Assembly (NCBI RefSeq): GCF_032163505.1
Contig: NZ_CP134147.1
Location: 1,826,501-1,890,500, forward strand
Reading direction: 5' to 3'
From: Streptococcus parasanguinis
GTDB taxonomy: Bacteria > Bacillota > Bacilli > Lactobacillales > Streptococcaceae
DNA length: 64,000 nt
The position numbers and the translations under genes were made by a program. This document shows, in pieces, positions 9,705 to 18,301 of this stretch (the first letter of the stretch is position 1; each line of letters begins with the position of its first letter). The notes beneath the pieces were generated by a model. The model saw nothing but the letters and a program-made list of their open reading frames with translations. It did not search any database and was not told the DNA's origin.

Positions 9705-10715
9705 TTATTCGATTCCTTCAAAGGCTAGGCTTGGTTTGGCATTGAGGTCCCAGCCTGCGAAGTTTTCTTTGTTCCACTCGCTGACACTGGCATAGGCGAT
9801 CATCCCTGCATTGTCCCCGCAGAGGCGCAGTGGCGGAATGATAACCTTGACATCTGTGATGTCAGAAGCCAAGCGTTCACGGAGACCTTGATTAGCTGCG
9901 ACCCCACCAGCAACGACTAGGGTTTTGACCGGATATTTCTCTAAGGCCTTCTTGGTCTTGGCCATGAGAATGTCTAAAACGGCTGCTTGAAAACTCGCTG
10001 ACAAGTCTGCATTGGAGAGGCTTTCTCCTTTTTGCTCGGCATTATGATGCAGATTGATAAAGGCCGATTTGAGCCCTGAAAAAGAGAATTCCAGATTGTC
10101 TTCCTTGATCATGGCCCGTGGGAAATCGTAGATATCAGATCCTTGGTGGGCCAGCTGATCAATCTCACGTCCTGCTGGATAGGTCAAGCCCATGACGCGC
10201 CCGACCTTGTCATAAGCTTCTCCGACAGCATCATCCCGGGTCTCTCCGACGATCTTATAATCACCCGCTTCACTGACGTAGACTAGCTCGGTATGTCCTC
10301 CACTCACCAGCAAGGCCAAAAGTGGAAACTCTAAGGGCTCCACGCTTTGAGCGGCCATCAAGTGCCCTGCCATATGATTGACAGGAATCAAAGGGAGTCC
10401 ATGCGCCCAAGCAAAGGCCTTGGCTGCAGCTAAGCCGACCAAGAGAGCCCCAACCAGACCTGGACCGTAGGTGACAGCCACAGCTGTGACATCGGCTTCT
10501 GTAATGCCGGCTTCTTCTAAGGCTTCTTCAATACAAGCGGTGATGACTTCCACATGGTGACGAGAGGCTACCTCAGGCACTACCCCACCAAAACGCTTGT
10601 GACTTTCGATTTGACTGGCAATGACATTGGACAAGAGTTGGTCGTCATTTTTCAAGACAGCCACGCTGGTCTCATCGCAAGATGTCTCAAAAGCCAAAAT
10701 ATATCTATCTTTCAT
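9705..10715 (-). CDS. tsaD: tRNA N6-adenosine threonylcarbamoyltransferase TsaD
   Basis: TsaD (Gcp/YgjD) transfers threonylcarbamoyl from TC-AMP to A37 of ANN-decoding tRNAs, with TsaB as partner. The 336-residue protein shows the N-terminal [13 protein letters not shown], the 'ASRHHVEVI' region, the metal-binding HMAGH, 'LVSGGHTEL' and the C-terminal '[11 protein letters not shown]' and '[11 protein letters not shown]'. Its start overlaps the rimI end by 11 bases, so it is the third gene of tsaB-rimI-tsaD. Confidence 0.97.
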   Translation of the reverse strand: MKDRYILAFETSCDETSVAVLKNDDQLLSNVIASQIESHKRFGGVVPEVASRHHVEVITACIEEALEEAGITEADVTAVAVTYGPGLVGALLVGLAAAKAFAWAHGLPLIPVNHMAGHLMAAQSVEPLEFPLLALLVSGGHTELVYVSEAGDYKIVGETRDDAVGEAYDKVGRVMGLTYPAGREIDQLAHQGSDIYDFPRAMIKEDNLEFSFSGLKSAFINLHHNAEQKGESLSNADLSASFQAAVLDILMAKTKKALEKYPVKTLVVAGGVAANQGLRERLASDITDVKVIIPPLRLCGDNAGMIAYASVSEWNKENFAGWDLNAKPSLAFEGIE

Positions 10716-11142
10716 TCGGGTTCCTCTTCATGATCACAGCATCCTCTATGGGATCGTGATAGTAGTTTTTCCTCCGTGCAATTTCTTCAAAATGCATTTT
10801 TTTATATAGGCCTTGGGCCGGTTGATTGGACACACGCACTTCTAAGAAAATTTCTTTTTGGTCCGGCAACTGCGCGAGTAACTGCTGAGCTAGGCCTTGG
10901 CCTTGAAAGGCGCGCTTGACCGCAATCTGTAGGACCTCTGCTTCATAGAGAGTCTCTTGAATGGCGACAAACCCAAGGACTTGTTCTTCATCCACAGCTA
11001 GGAAATAGAAAATCGATTCCTGCTCTAAATCAGCTTCAATCTGCTCCAACTTCCAGGGACTAGCTTCATAGACATCTTCCATCACAGCGAGAATAGCGGC
11101 CGCATCCCGGCTGCTCCCTTTCCTGATTGTTCCTTTCATCAT
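10705..11142 (-). CDS. rimI: Ribosomal protein alanine N-acetyltransferase RimI
   Basis: A GNAT-family acetyltransferase that, in the studied members, acetylates the N-terminal alanine of S18; the substrate here is inferred from family and context. The ~145-residue product has the acetyl-CoA binding segment '[16 protein letters not shown]' and the C-terminal '[17 protein letters not shown]'. tsaB ends in CTATGATG, so the start is the ATG at 11142 (overlapping the TGA) or the next codon; a longer version beginning within tsaB is less likely. It is sandwiched by overlaps between tsaB and tsaD, a common bacterial arrangement. Confidence 0.9.
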   Translation of the reverse strand: MMKGTIRKGSSRDAAAILAVMEDVYEASPWKLEQIEADLEQESIFYFLAVDEEQVLGFVAIQETLYEAEVLQIAVKRAFQGQGLAQQLLAQLPDQKEIFLEVRVSNQPAQGLYKKMHFEEIARRKNYYHDPIEDAVIMKRNPNER

Positions 11143-11822
11143 AGGCGCTTGATGTAAGAGGTCGTTGTTTCCGTGTGGTCTTTGAGCCAATTTTCCTCCG
11201 CTTCGACCCGTTTCAGATAATGAGGGACAAAATCATGGAGGCTAGCAGGCGCTTGTTTGAGACCGAGACGTCCGATTTTCACTGCATCTGGCAAGGTTTC
11301 ATAGTAAGCAGCACTTGGCAGGCTAGAGGCAATCTGTTCCTTAAAGGCCGTGACCTCTCCGACAAAGGTGACCTGCTCACTTGTCGCTGCACGCTCTAGG
11401 ACTTCCTCAAATGGAAAATGTCCTTCTGGTGCGACCAGTTGATCATCTTGGTAAAAACCTGCATAAACGTTGTTCCGACGGGCATCCATGACAGGAACTA
11501 CCAAACCTTCTAGATCATCTGGCACTAAGGCTAAGAGGCTCGAAACCCCGACCAATTCAATCCCTAAGGTATGAGCCAAGGTCTTTGCGGTTGCGACTGC
11601 AATGCGCAACCCAGTGTAGCTCCCAGGACCTTCTGCCACCACGATGCGGTCCAAGTCCTTGGGTGTCAAGTCGATTTGTTGCATCAAAAAATCGATGACC
11701 GGCATCAAGGTGATACTATGATTTTTTTTAATAGTTAATGTTGTTTCTGCAAGTAGAGTCTCATCTTCTAAAATCGCTACAGAAAGAGCCTTACTCGAGG
11801 TATCAAATGCTAATAATTTCAT
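11139..11822 (-). CDS. tsaB: tRNA threonylcarbamoyladenosine modification partner TsaB
   Basis: TsaB (YeaZ) is the inactive ASKHA-fold paralogue of TsaD that dimerises with it in t6A synthesis. The 227-residue protein shows 'LLAFDTSSKALSVAIL' at the N terminus and the hallmark 'VVAEGPGSYTGLRIAVATAKTLA'. An AGGAGTAGGAA stretch precedes the ATG. A TATAAT on the minus strand about 30 bases upstream may be its -10. It is first in the operon and divergent from rpoY-rnjA. Confidence 0.95.
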   Translation of the reverse strand: MKLLAFDTSSKALSVAILEDETLLAETTLTIKKNHSITLMPVIDFLMQQIDLTPKDLDRIVVAEGPGSYTGLRIAVATAKTLAHTLGIELVGVSSLLALVPDDLEGLVVPVMDARRNNVYAGFYQDDQLVAPEGHFPFEEVLERAATSEQVTFVGEVTAFKEQIASSLPSAAYYETLPDAVKIGRLGLKQAPASLHDFVPHYLKRVEAEENWLKDHTETTTSYIKRL

Positions 11823-11975
11823 TTCCTACTCCTCTTGAACTGGATTATATTATACTACAAATTCCCTTCAAATCCCAGCGAAACTCTCCTCTAGAGCGCA
11901 GGATTTTCCTATCCAAAACCGCTCAAAAGCTTCTCTATTATAGGTCTTTGCCTCTCTGACTTTTCCAGTCTATCT

Positions 11976-12004
11976 TTTACTTACAGGCGAATTTATGATA
12001 TAAT
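11976..12004 (+). promoter_or_regulatory. Promoter of rpoY-rnjA
   Basis: TTTACT at 11976-11981, a 17-base spacer and TATAAT at 11999-12004. Transcription from here would give a leader of about 100 bases before rpoY. Confidence 0.75.
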
Positions 12005-12026
12005 GATAATTAATTGTATCGAATCA

Positions 12027-12089
12027 GGTCCACTGGTTGCGAGTAGGAAACTCTAGTGATTGCACTCCTTCGCAGCTAACAAATGGACC
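12027..12089 (+). promoter_or_regulatory. Structured 5' leader of rpoY-rnjA
   Basis: The leader can fold into nested helices: GGTCCA (12027-12032) with TGGACC (12084-12089); TGCGA (12038-12042) with TCGCA (12070-12074); and inside these two small hairpins, GAGT/ACTC (12041-12053, which competes with the second stem by two bases) and AGTG/CACT (12055-12066). The ribosome binding site GAAAGGA follows at 12098. This looks like a cis-acting RNA; no known riboswitch class is recognised. Confidence 0.5.
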
Positions 12090-12114
12090 GAAATAATGAA
12101 AGGAAAATTACTTC

Positions 12115-12345
12115 ATGATTTACAAAGTTTTTTATCAGGAAACAAAAGACCGCAACCCTCGTCGTGAAACAACGCATGCACTTTATCTCGATATTGATGC
12201 ACCAAACGAACGCGAAGGACGCATCCAAGCACGTCAATTGGTTGAAGCAAACACAGATTTCAACATTGAATTTATCACACCACTTTCTGAGCAACACCTT
12301 GCTTACGAGAAAGAGTCAGGTGCTTTTGAACTAACGGAGTACTAA
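12115..12345 (+). CDS. rpoY: RNA polymerase epsilon subunit RpoY
   Basis: A 76-residue protein of the YkzG/RpoY family (DUF1447), the small epsilon subunit of Firmicute RNA polymerase, which binds near the downstream side of the enzyme. The sequence has the family pattern: MIYKVFYQE, an arginine-rich RNPRRETT, then '[16 protein letters not shown]'. It is three bases upstream of rnjA, the standard Firmicute partner, and is transcribed behind a structured leader. Confidence 0.95.
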   Translation: MIYKVFYQETKDRNPRRETTHALYLDIDAPNEREGRIQARQLVEANTDFNIEFITPLSEQHLAYEKESGAFELTEY

Positions 12346-12348
12346 TCC

Positions 12349-14031
12349 ATGGCTTATACCTTAAAACCTGAAGAAGTTGGTGTATTTGCCATTGGTGGAC
12401 TTGGAGAAATCGGAAAAAATACCTACGGGATCGAATACCAAGATGAAATCATCATTGTCGATGCCGGGATCAAATTTCCAGAAGATGACCTCCTTGGGAT
12501 CGACTATGTAATCCCGGATTACTCTTATATCGTTGACAATATCGATCGCGTCAAAGCGGTCCTCATTACCCACGGGCACGAAGACCACATCGGTGGGATT
12601 CCCTTCCTTTTGAAGCAAGCCAATGTCCCTATCTACGCTGGACCTTTGGCGCTTGCCTTGATCCGTGGAAAATTAGAAGAGCACGGCCTTCTTCGCGATG
12701 CCAAACTCTACGAAATCAACCAAAACACTGAGCTTCAATTTAAAAATCTTAAAGCAACCTTCTTCCGTACGACTCACTCTATTCCAGAACCTTTGGGAAT
12801 TGTGATTCACACCCCTCAAGGAAAGATTGTCTGTACCGGAGACTTCAAGTTTGACTTCACACCTGTTGGTGAACCAGCTGACCTCCATCGCATGGCAGCT
12901 CTTGGAGAAGAAGGCGTTCTCTGTCTGCTTTCAGACTCAACCAACGCGGAAATCCCAACCTTTACCAACTCTGAAAAAGTGGTTGGTCAATCCATCATGA
13001 AGATCATCGAAGGGATCCACGGACGCATCATCTTTGCTTCCTTTGCTTCGAATATCTTCCGTCTCCAACAAGCTGCTGAGGCTGCTGTCAAGACCGGTCG
13101 TAAGATCGTCGTCTTTGGACGCTCGATGGAAAAAGCCATCGTCAACGGAATTGAGCTTGGCTACATCAAGGTCCCTGCTGGAACCATTATCGAGCCAAAT
13201 GAGATCAAAGACTATGCGGCCAATGAAATCCTGATCATGTGTACAGGAAGCCAAGGAGAGCCGATGGCAGCCCTCTCTCGGATTGCCAACGGAACGCACC
13301 GCCAAGTGCAACTCCAACCAGGAGATACCGTGATCTTCTCTTCTAGTCCGATTCCTGGAAATACAACCAGTGTGAATAAATTGATCAATACGATTTCTGA
13401 AGCGGGTGTAGAGGTCATTCACGGGAAGATCAACAACATCCATACCTCTGGACACGGGGGGCAACAAGAACAAAAACTCATGCTCCGCTTGATCAAACCA
13501 AAATACTTCATGCCTGTCCATGGTGAATACCGGATGCAGAAGATCCACGCAGGACTTGCGCGTGATTGTGGAGTAGAAAAAGACAATATCTTCATCATGA
13601 GTAATGGTGATGTCCTCGCTCTAACAGCCAACTCTGCTCGGATCGCAGGAAGTTTCAATGCTCAAGATATCTATGTCGATGGAAATCGTATCGGTGAAAT
13701 CGGTGCTGCTGTCCTTCGTGACCGGAGAGACCTTTCCGAAGACGGTGTCGTGCTTGCTGTTGCGACTGTCGACTTCAAATCGAAGATGATCCTGGCGGGA
13801 CCAGACATCTTGAGTCGTGGTTTCATCTACATGCGTGAATCAGGAGATCTGATTCGTGAAAGCCAACGCATTCTCTTCAATGCTATTCGTATCGCCTTGA
13901 AGAACAAAGATGCCAATATCCAAACCGTCAATGGTGCGATTGTTAATGCCCTTCGCCCATTCTTATACGAGAGCACGGAACGTGAACCTATCATTATCCC
14001 AATGATTCTCACACCAGATGACGAAAATTAA
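12349..14031 (+). CDS. rnjA: Ribonuclease J1
   Basis: RNase J1 is an endonuclease and 5'-3' exonuclease central to RNA decay and processing in Firmicutes. The 560-residue protein has the metallo-beta-lactamase metal site [12 protein letters not shown], the later 'CTGDFKFDF' and 'SDSTNAE', a beta-CASP domain with '[15 protein letters not shown]', '[17 protein letters not shown]' and '[13 protein letters not shown]', and the C-terminal dimerisation domain. Length is normal. GGAG lies 9 bases before the ATG at the end of rpoY, so the two are coupled. A terminator follows within 10 bases. Confidence 0.97.
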   Translation: MAYTLKPEEVGVFAIGGLGEIGKNTYGIEYQDEIIIVDAGIKFPEDDLLGIDYVIPDYSYIVDNIDRVKAVLITHGHEDHIGGIPFLLKQANVPIYAGPLALALIRGKLEEHGLLRDAKLYEINQNTELQFKNLKATFFRTTHSIPEPLGIVIHTPQGKIVCTGDFKFDFTPVGEPADLHRMAALGEEGVLCLLSDSTNAEIPTFTNSEKVVGQSIMKIIEGIHGRIIFASFASNIFRLQQAAEAAVKTGRKIVVFGRSMEKAIVNGIELGYIKVPAGTIIEPNEIKDYAANEILIMCTGSQGEPMAALSRIANGTHRQVQLQPGDTVIFSSSPIPGNTTSVNKLINTISEAGVEVIHGKINNIHTSGHGGQQEQKLMLRLIKPKYFMPVHGEYRMQKIHAGLARDCGVEKDNIFIMSNGDVLALTANSARIAGSFNAQDIYVDGNRIGEIGAAVLRDRRDLSEDGVVLAVATVDFKSKMILAGPDILSRGFIYMRESGDLIRESQRILFNAIRIALKNKDANIQTVNGAIVNALRPFLYESTEREPIIIPMILTPDDEN

Positions 14032-14037
14032 CAAAAC

Positions 14038-14070
14038 AACCAGTTGAAACCACTGTTTCAACTGGTTTTA
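14038..14070 (+). terminator. Terminator of rpoY-rnjA
   Basis: A strong stem (AACCAGTTGAAAC and its complement) with a 4-base loop and a following TTTTA. Confidence 0.9.
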
Positions 14071-14090
14071 TAGTAACCTTTTGAGGATCA

Positions 14091-14275
14091 AAAAGAGAGT
14101 GGGACAGAAATCGGTAATTCGTTAGAATTCGATTTCGTCGTCCCACCTCCGCACAATTGAGTAGGGCTGTAAAAGCTGATGAAATCAGCGTAGTAGAGCG
14201 CACTCAACCACTGCGTCTTGCTCGACAATCCAAAAATAATTGAGAGGCTAGGACTTTTGTCCTAGCCTCTTTACT
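14091..14275. repeat. ~180-bp multi-hairpin repeat element, copy 1
   Basis: One of three near-identical copies in the window. Three modules can be seen. (a) A long hairpin with outer arms GTGGGAC (14099) and GTCCCAC (14140) and inner AAATCG/CGATTT and AATTC/GAATT pairs. (b) A hairpin TTGAGT...ACTCAA with inner GCTGAT/ATCAGC. (c) A terminator-like stem AGAGGCTAGGAC-TTTT-GTCCTAGCCTCT at 14243-14270. It lies between the convergent rnjA and glnA genes and probably supplies the glnA terminator. Confidence 0.85.
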
Positions 14276-14283
14276 CTTGTTTC

Positions 14284-15630
14284 TTAATAAAGATCTAAAT
14301 AGTTGTCTACTTCCCATTGAGATACGAAGGTCGCATAGCTTGCCCATTCGATTCGTTTGGCTTCAAGGAAGCTGGTGTAGATGTGCTCACCCAAGGCAGC
14401 TTTCACCACTTCGTCTTCTGTCAAGGCTTTCAAGGCATTGTGAAGGGTAGAAGGGAGATCTGTAATTCCAGCTGCTCTACGTTCTTCCGGTGTCATCACA
14501 TAGATATTTTCTTCGATCGGAGCAGGTGCTTCGATTTTATTTTCAATCCCGTGAAGGCCAACTTCAAGCAAGACTGCCAAGGCTACATAAGGATTAGCCA
14601 TTGGGTCTACGGAACGCAATTCTAAACGAGTTCCCATACCACGTGATGCTGGCACACGTACCAATGGGGAACGGTTGCGACCTGCCCAAGCGATATAAAC
14701 GGGTGCTTCATATCCTGGCACCAAACGCTTATAAGAGTTAACCGTTGGGTTTGTCACCGCTGTAAAGTTATATGCATGCTTGATCAAACCACCCAAGAAG
14801 TGATAAGCTGTTTCTGACAATTGCATGCCCTTTGGATCTTCTGGATCAAAGAAGGCATTGTTGCCATCTTGGTCAAAGAGAGACATATTACAGTGCATAC
14901 CTGATCCGGCAATTCCAAATTTTGGTTTGGCCATAAAGGTTGCATACAAGCCGTGTTTACGAGCGATGGTCTTCACAACGAGTTTAAAGATTTGGATCTT
15001 GTCACAAGCGCGAAGCACTTCGTCATACTTAAAGTCGATTTCATGCTGACCAACGGCTACTTCGTGGTGGCTGGCTTCTACTTCAAAGCCCATCTTGGTC
15101 AAGACATTTACGATTTCACGACGAGTGTTATCTGCAAGGTCTGTTGGAGCCAAGTCAAAATAGCCACCTTTGTCGTTTACTTCAAGAGTTGGATCTCCAT
15201 TTTCATCCAACTTGAAGAGGAAGAATTCCGGTTCTGGACCAAGGTTAAAGGATTTGAATCCAAGCTCTTCCATATGACGAAGGGCACGTTTTAAGTTGCC
15301 ACGTGGGTCTCCTGCAAATGGTTCCCCTTCTGTCGTATAGACATCACAGATCAAGCCAGCTACGCTACCATTTTCATCTCCCCAAGGGAAGACTGTCCAT
15401 GTATCCAAATCTGGGTAAAGATACATATCTGACTCGTTGATACGGACAAATCCTTCGATAGAAGAACCATCAAACATGGCTTTGTTTGAAAGAACCTTGT
15501 CCAGTTGCTCATCGGTAGCTGGAATTTCGACGTTCTTCATGGTTCCCAAAATATCAGAGAACATCAAGCGAATAAAAGTAACATTTTTTTCTTTTACTTC
15601 ACGGCGAATATCTGCAGCAGTAATTGACAT
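14284..15630 (-). CDS. glnA: Glutamine synthetase type I
   Basis: Makes glutamine from glutamate and ammonia with ATP. The 448-residue length fits the GSI-alpha form of Firmicutes. Visible are the N-terminal '[13 protein letters not shown]', the active-site '[11 protein letters not shown]', '[10 protein letters not shown]', the Mn/ATP region '[18 protein letters not shown]' and '[13 protein letters not shown]'. It follows glnR by 39 bases with no visible separate promoter. Feedback-inhibited GS forms a complex that activates GlnR in Firmicutes, closing a regulatory loop on the GlnR box upstream of glnR. Confidence 0.98.
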   Translation of the reverse strand: MSITAADIRREVKEKNVTFIRLMFSDILGTMKNVEIPATDEQLDKVLSNKAMFDGSSIEGFVRINESDMYLYPDLDTWTVFPWGDENGSVAGLICDVYTTEGEPFAGDPRGNLKRALRHMEELGFKSFNLGPEPEFFLFKLDENGDPTLEVNDKGGYFDLAPTDLADNTRREIVNVLTKMGFEVEASHHEVAVGQHEIDFKYDEVLRACDKIQIFKLVVKTIARKHGLYATFMAKPKFGIAGSGMHCNMSLFDQDGNNAFFDPEDPKGMQLSETAYHFLGGLIKHAYNFTAVTNPTVNSYKRLVPGYEAPVYIAWAGRNRSPLVRVPASRGMGTRLELRSVDPMANPYVALAVLLEVGLHGIENKIEAPAPIEENIYVMTPEERRAAGITDLPSTLHNALKALTEDEVVKAALGEHIYTSFLEAKRIEWASYATFVSQWEVDNYLDLY

Positions 15631-15669
15631 TTTTGTCTCCTTAAAATAGATTACAAGCTTATGAAATGA

Positions 15670-16029
15670 TCAACGAAATTGACCATATGGCGATGGGGAA
15701 GATGTGAAGCGACTTTGCTGAAGAATGTCACGATGAAGAGCCTTACGGATCTCTTCTTGACTGACAACCTTGGTTTGCTCTTGCTCTTTTTCCGCATATT
15801 TCTTCTTAATATCCGCAATATTGAAGCCATCTGAGATATAATCTTTGATCTCAAGCAGGCGGTCCATATCGTCCAACGAATACATGCGGCGATTGCCTTC
15901 TGTCCGATCAGGAGAAATCAATCCCTGATCTTCATAATAACGAATCTGGCGAGCTGTCAAGTCGGTCAGCTTCATAACACTTCCAATCGGAAAGACTGCC
16001 AGCGAGCGTCGTAATTCCTTTTCCTTCAT
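15670..16029 (-). CDS. glnR: MerR-family nitrogen repressor GlnR
   Basis: A 119-residue winged-helix regulator that represses glnRA and other nitrogen genes when glutamine is plentiful. The DNA-binding part 'DLTARQIRYYEDQGLISPDRTEGNRRMYS' is a clear MerR/GlnR motif at residues about 25-50, followed by a helix and the variable C-terminal tail that senses the GS complex. AAGAGGA precedes the ATG. It is first gene of glnRA, with a consensus operator upstream. Confidence 0.97.
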   Translation of the reverse strand: MKEKELRRSLAVFPIGSVMKLTDLTARQIRYYEDQGLISPDRTEGNRRMYSLDDMDRLLEIKDYISDGFNIADIKKKYAEKEQEQTKVVSQEEIRKALHRDILQQSRFTSSPSPYGQFR

Positions 16030-16049
16030 ACCATTCCTCTTTCTATTCT

Positions 16050-16101
16050 ATTATATCGAAAAAAAAATCTATGTCAAGATTAAATGTTATATAATCTTAC
16101 A
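16050..16101 (-). promoter_or_regulatory. glnRA promoter and GlnR operator
   Basis: On the minus strand TTGACA (16077-16072), a 16-base spacer and TATAAT (16055-16050). Just upstream is TGTTA-N7-TTACA at 16085-16101, a full match to the GlnR box TGTNA-N7-TNACA. It overlaps the end of the upstream membrane-protein gene by five bases. Autoregulation is inferred. Confidence 0.88.
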
Positions 16102-16636
16102 TAGGTTTTTTGTGTTTCTTGAGAAAATCGCGAATGCGATCCACATCCGAATTGACCAAAATCGCAACGAAAACACCAATAAAGGTCTCAAATATTCGGG
16201 CAAAAACATACAAGAAGGTTTCTCCGTTAGGAATCGAAAGGGTAATGATCAGCATTGCCGAAACTCCTCCGATAATTCCTGCTTTATTATTCATAGCGAC
16301 ATTTGTCATAATGGTTAACATGGTCGCAATGGGTACAAAAATAAGAGTCACCCAATACGCCCCATGAAAGAGCGTTTTTAAAAGGAAGAACAATACAGCA
16401 TAAAAACCTCCGATACTGTTGCCCATGACACGCGAAGCCCCAAAGTGGACACTCTTATCAAAGTCTTCCCTCAAACTAAAAACAGCTGTCAACGTCCCGA
16501 TCTGAAGGCCTCGCCAGCCAAATATTCCAAAAATAAGTAGTACAATAAAAACGGCAATCCCTGTTTTAAAGGTTCTCATCCCCAAACGGAATTTGGACCA
16601 ATCAAATTTGTGTCGTTTAAAGTAATCCATGGTCAC
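16097..16636 (-). CDS. Aromatic acid exporter (ArAE/DUF939) family membrane protein
   Basis: A 179-residue protein with several hydrophobic segments and the family-like stretch 'RLGMRTFKTGIAVFIVLLIFG' after a basic N-terminal tail, resembling the membrane half of FUSC/ArAE proteins. The soluble C-terminal domain of longer homologues is missing, which is common in streptococci. A GTG (16636) and an ATG six bases later are both possible starts. It lies between pgk and glnR, a position kept in related streptococci. The substrate is unknown. Confidence 0.75.
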   Translation of the reverse strand: MTMDYFKRHKFDWSKFRLGMRTFKTGIAVFIVLLIFGIFGWRGLQIGTLTAVFSLREDFDKSVHFGASRVMGNSIGGFYAVLFFLLKTLFHGAYWVTLIFVPIATMLTIMTNVAMNNKAGIIGGVSAMLIITLSIPNGETFLYVFARIFETFIGVFVAILVNSDVDRIRDFLKKHKKPM

Positions 16637-16701
16637 CTGTCTTTCTATTTCTATTATTCTACCATATTTTCAAAAAGGAGAGAACAGATATAAATAGAAA
16701 G

Positions 16702-16887
16702 AAAAAAGAGAGCGGGACAGAAATCGCTAATTCGTTAGAATTCGATTTCGTCGTCCCACCTCCGCACAGTTGAGTAGGGCTGTAAAGGCTGATGAAATCA
16801 GCGTAGTAGAGCTCACTCAACCACTGCGTCTTGCTCGACAATCCAAAAATAATTGAGAGGCTAGGACTTTTGTCCCAGCCTCTTTCA
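16702..16887. repeat. ~180-bp multi-hairpin repeat element, copy 2
   Basis: Nearly identical to copy 1 and in the same orientation, with scattered changes (for example the first arm reads GCGGGAC, and the last stem contains TCCCAGCC giving a G-U pair). It lies 12 bases beyond the pgk stop codon and probably ends pgk transcripts. Confidence 0.85.
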
Positions 16888-16898
16888 TTCTATTTAGA

Positions 16899-18098
16899 TT
16901 ATTTTTCAGTCAAAGCTGCAAGACCTGGAAGTTCTTTACCTTCAAGGAGTTCCATAGAAGCACCACCACCAGTAGAGATCCATGAGAATTTGTCTGCACG
17001 GCCAAGGTTGATCGCAGCAGCTGCTGAGTCACCACCACCGATGATTGATTTAACGCCTGGTTGTTTCACGATAGCGTCCATCACACCGATTGTACCAGCT
17101 TGGAAGTCAGGGTTTTCAAATACACCCATAGGTCCGTTCCATACAACTGTTTTCGCACCAGTCAATTCTTGGTCGAATTTAGCGATAGATTTAGGACCGA
17201 TATCAAGACCAAGGAATCCTGGATCTACTGCTTCACCTTCAGTGTCTTTCACTTCAGTGTAGTCAGCAAATGCGTTCGCTTCTTTTGAGTCAACTGGCAA
17301 GATCAATTTGCCGTTTGATTTTTCAAGAAGAGCTTTCGCCACATCCAATTTGTCTTCTTCTACAAGTGAGTTACCGATTTCGATACCTTGTGCTTTGTAG
17401 AATGTGTAAGTCATCCCACCACCGATAAGGACTTTATCAGCTTTTTCAAGCAAGTTTTCGATAACACCGATCTTGTCAGATACTTTAGATCCACCAAGGA
17501 TAGCTACGAATGGACGTTCTGGAGCTTCAACTGCTTCTTTGATGTAAGCAATTTCGTTTTCAAGAAGGAATCCAGCAACAGCTTTCTCAACGTTTGCAGA
17601 GATACCAACGTTAGATGCGTGTGCACGGTGAGCAGTACCAAATGCATCGTTTACGAAGATACCATCTCCAAGTGATGCCCAGTATTTACCAAGTTCAGGA
17701 TCGTTTTTAGATTCTTTCTTGCCATCAACATCTTCGAAACGAGTGTTTTCAACCAAGAGAACTTGTCCATCTTCAAGAGCGTTAACAGCTGCTTCCAATT
17801 CAGCACCACGTGTAACACCTGGGATAAATTGAACTTCTTGACCCAATTTAGCAGCCAAGTCAGCAGCTACAGGAGCAAGTGATTTACCTTCTTTATCTGC
17901 TTCTTCTTTTACACGTCCAAGGTGAGAGAAGAGGATTGCACGTCCACCTTGTTCAAGGATGTACTTGATAGTTGGAAGAGCTGCAGTGATACGGTTATCG
18001 TTAGTGATCACGCCATCTTTTACAGGAACGTTGAAGTCAACACGAACGAGAACTTTTTTCCCTTTCAAGTCAACGTCTTTAACAGTCAATTTTGCCAT
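16899..18098 (-). CDS. pgk: Phosphoglycerate kinase
   Basis: Glycolytic enzyme transferring phosphate from 1,3-bisphosphoglycerate to ADP. The 399-residue protein has the N-terminal '[16 protein letters not shown]', '[10 protein letters not shown]', 'VENTRF', '[13 protein letters not shown]' and the C-terminal nucleotide site 'GGGDSAAAA'. AGAAGGAGT precedes the ATG. An extended -10 (TGaTATAAT; hexamer at 18138-18133 on the minus strand) lies about 35 bases upstream. The neighbourhood with an endoD-type gene upstream and glnRA downstream matches other streptococci. Confidence 0.98.
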   Translation of the reverse strand: MAKLTVKDVDLKGKKVLVRVDFNVPVKDGVITNDNRITAALPTIKYILEQGGRAILFSHLGRVKEEADKEGKSLAPVAADLAAKLGQEVQFIPGVTRGAELEAAVNALEDGQVLLVENTRFEDVDGKKESKNDPELGKYWASLGDGIFVNDAFGTAHRAHASNVGISANVEKAVAGFLLENEIAYIKEAVEAPERPFVAILGGSKVSDKIGVIENLLEKADKVLIGGGMTYTFYKAQGIEIGNSLVEEDKLDVAKALLEKSNGKLILPVDSKEANAFADYTEVKDTEGEAVDPGFLGLDIGPKSIAKFDQELTGAKTVVWNGPMGVFENPDFQAGTIGVMDAIVKQPGVKSIIGGGDSAAAAINLGRADKFSWISTGGGASMELLEGKELPGLAALTEK

Positions 18099-18225
18099 TA
18101 GATATGACTCCTTCTTTTTTTAATACATGATAATTATATCACAAAAGCTGTAAAAGAGGTAGAAAAATCCAATGCTTTTCCCCTCTAATTCGCAGGATCC
18201 GAACGACACTTCTAGATACAAGATC

Positions 18226-18257
18226 AAACCTCTCTAGTTTTCACCAGAGAGGTTTTT
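18226..18257. terminator. Terminator between endoD and pgk
   Basis: AAACCTCTCT and AGAGAGGTTT arms with a 10-base loop. The T-run is strongest on the plus strand; read on the minus strand, where the upstream endoD gene ends, the tail is short, so termination there may be partial. Confidence 0.65.
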
Positions 18258-18301
18258 TTGAGAGTGACTTTTTAAGTGAACGAAAGAATCCTGTAAAAGA
18301 C

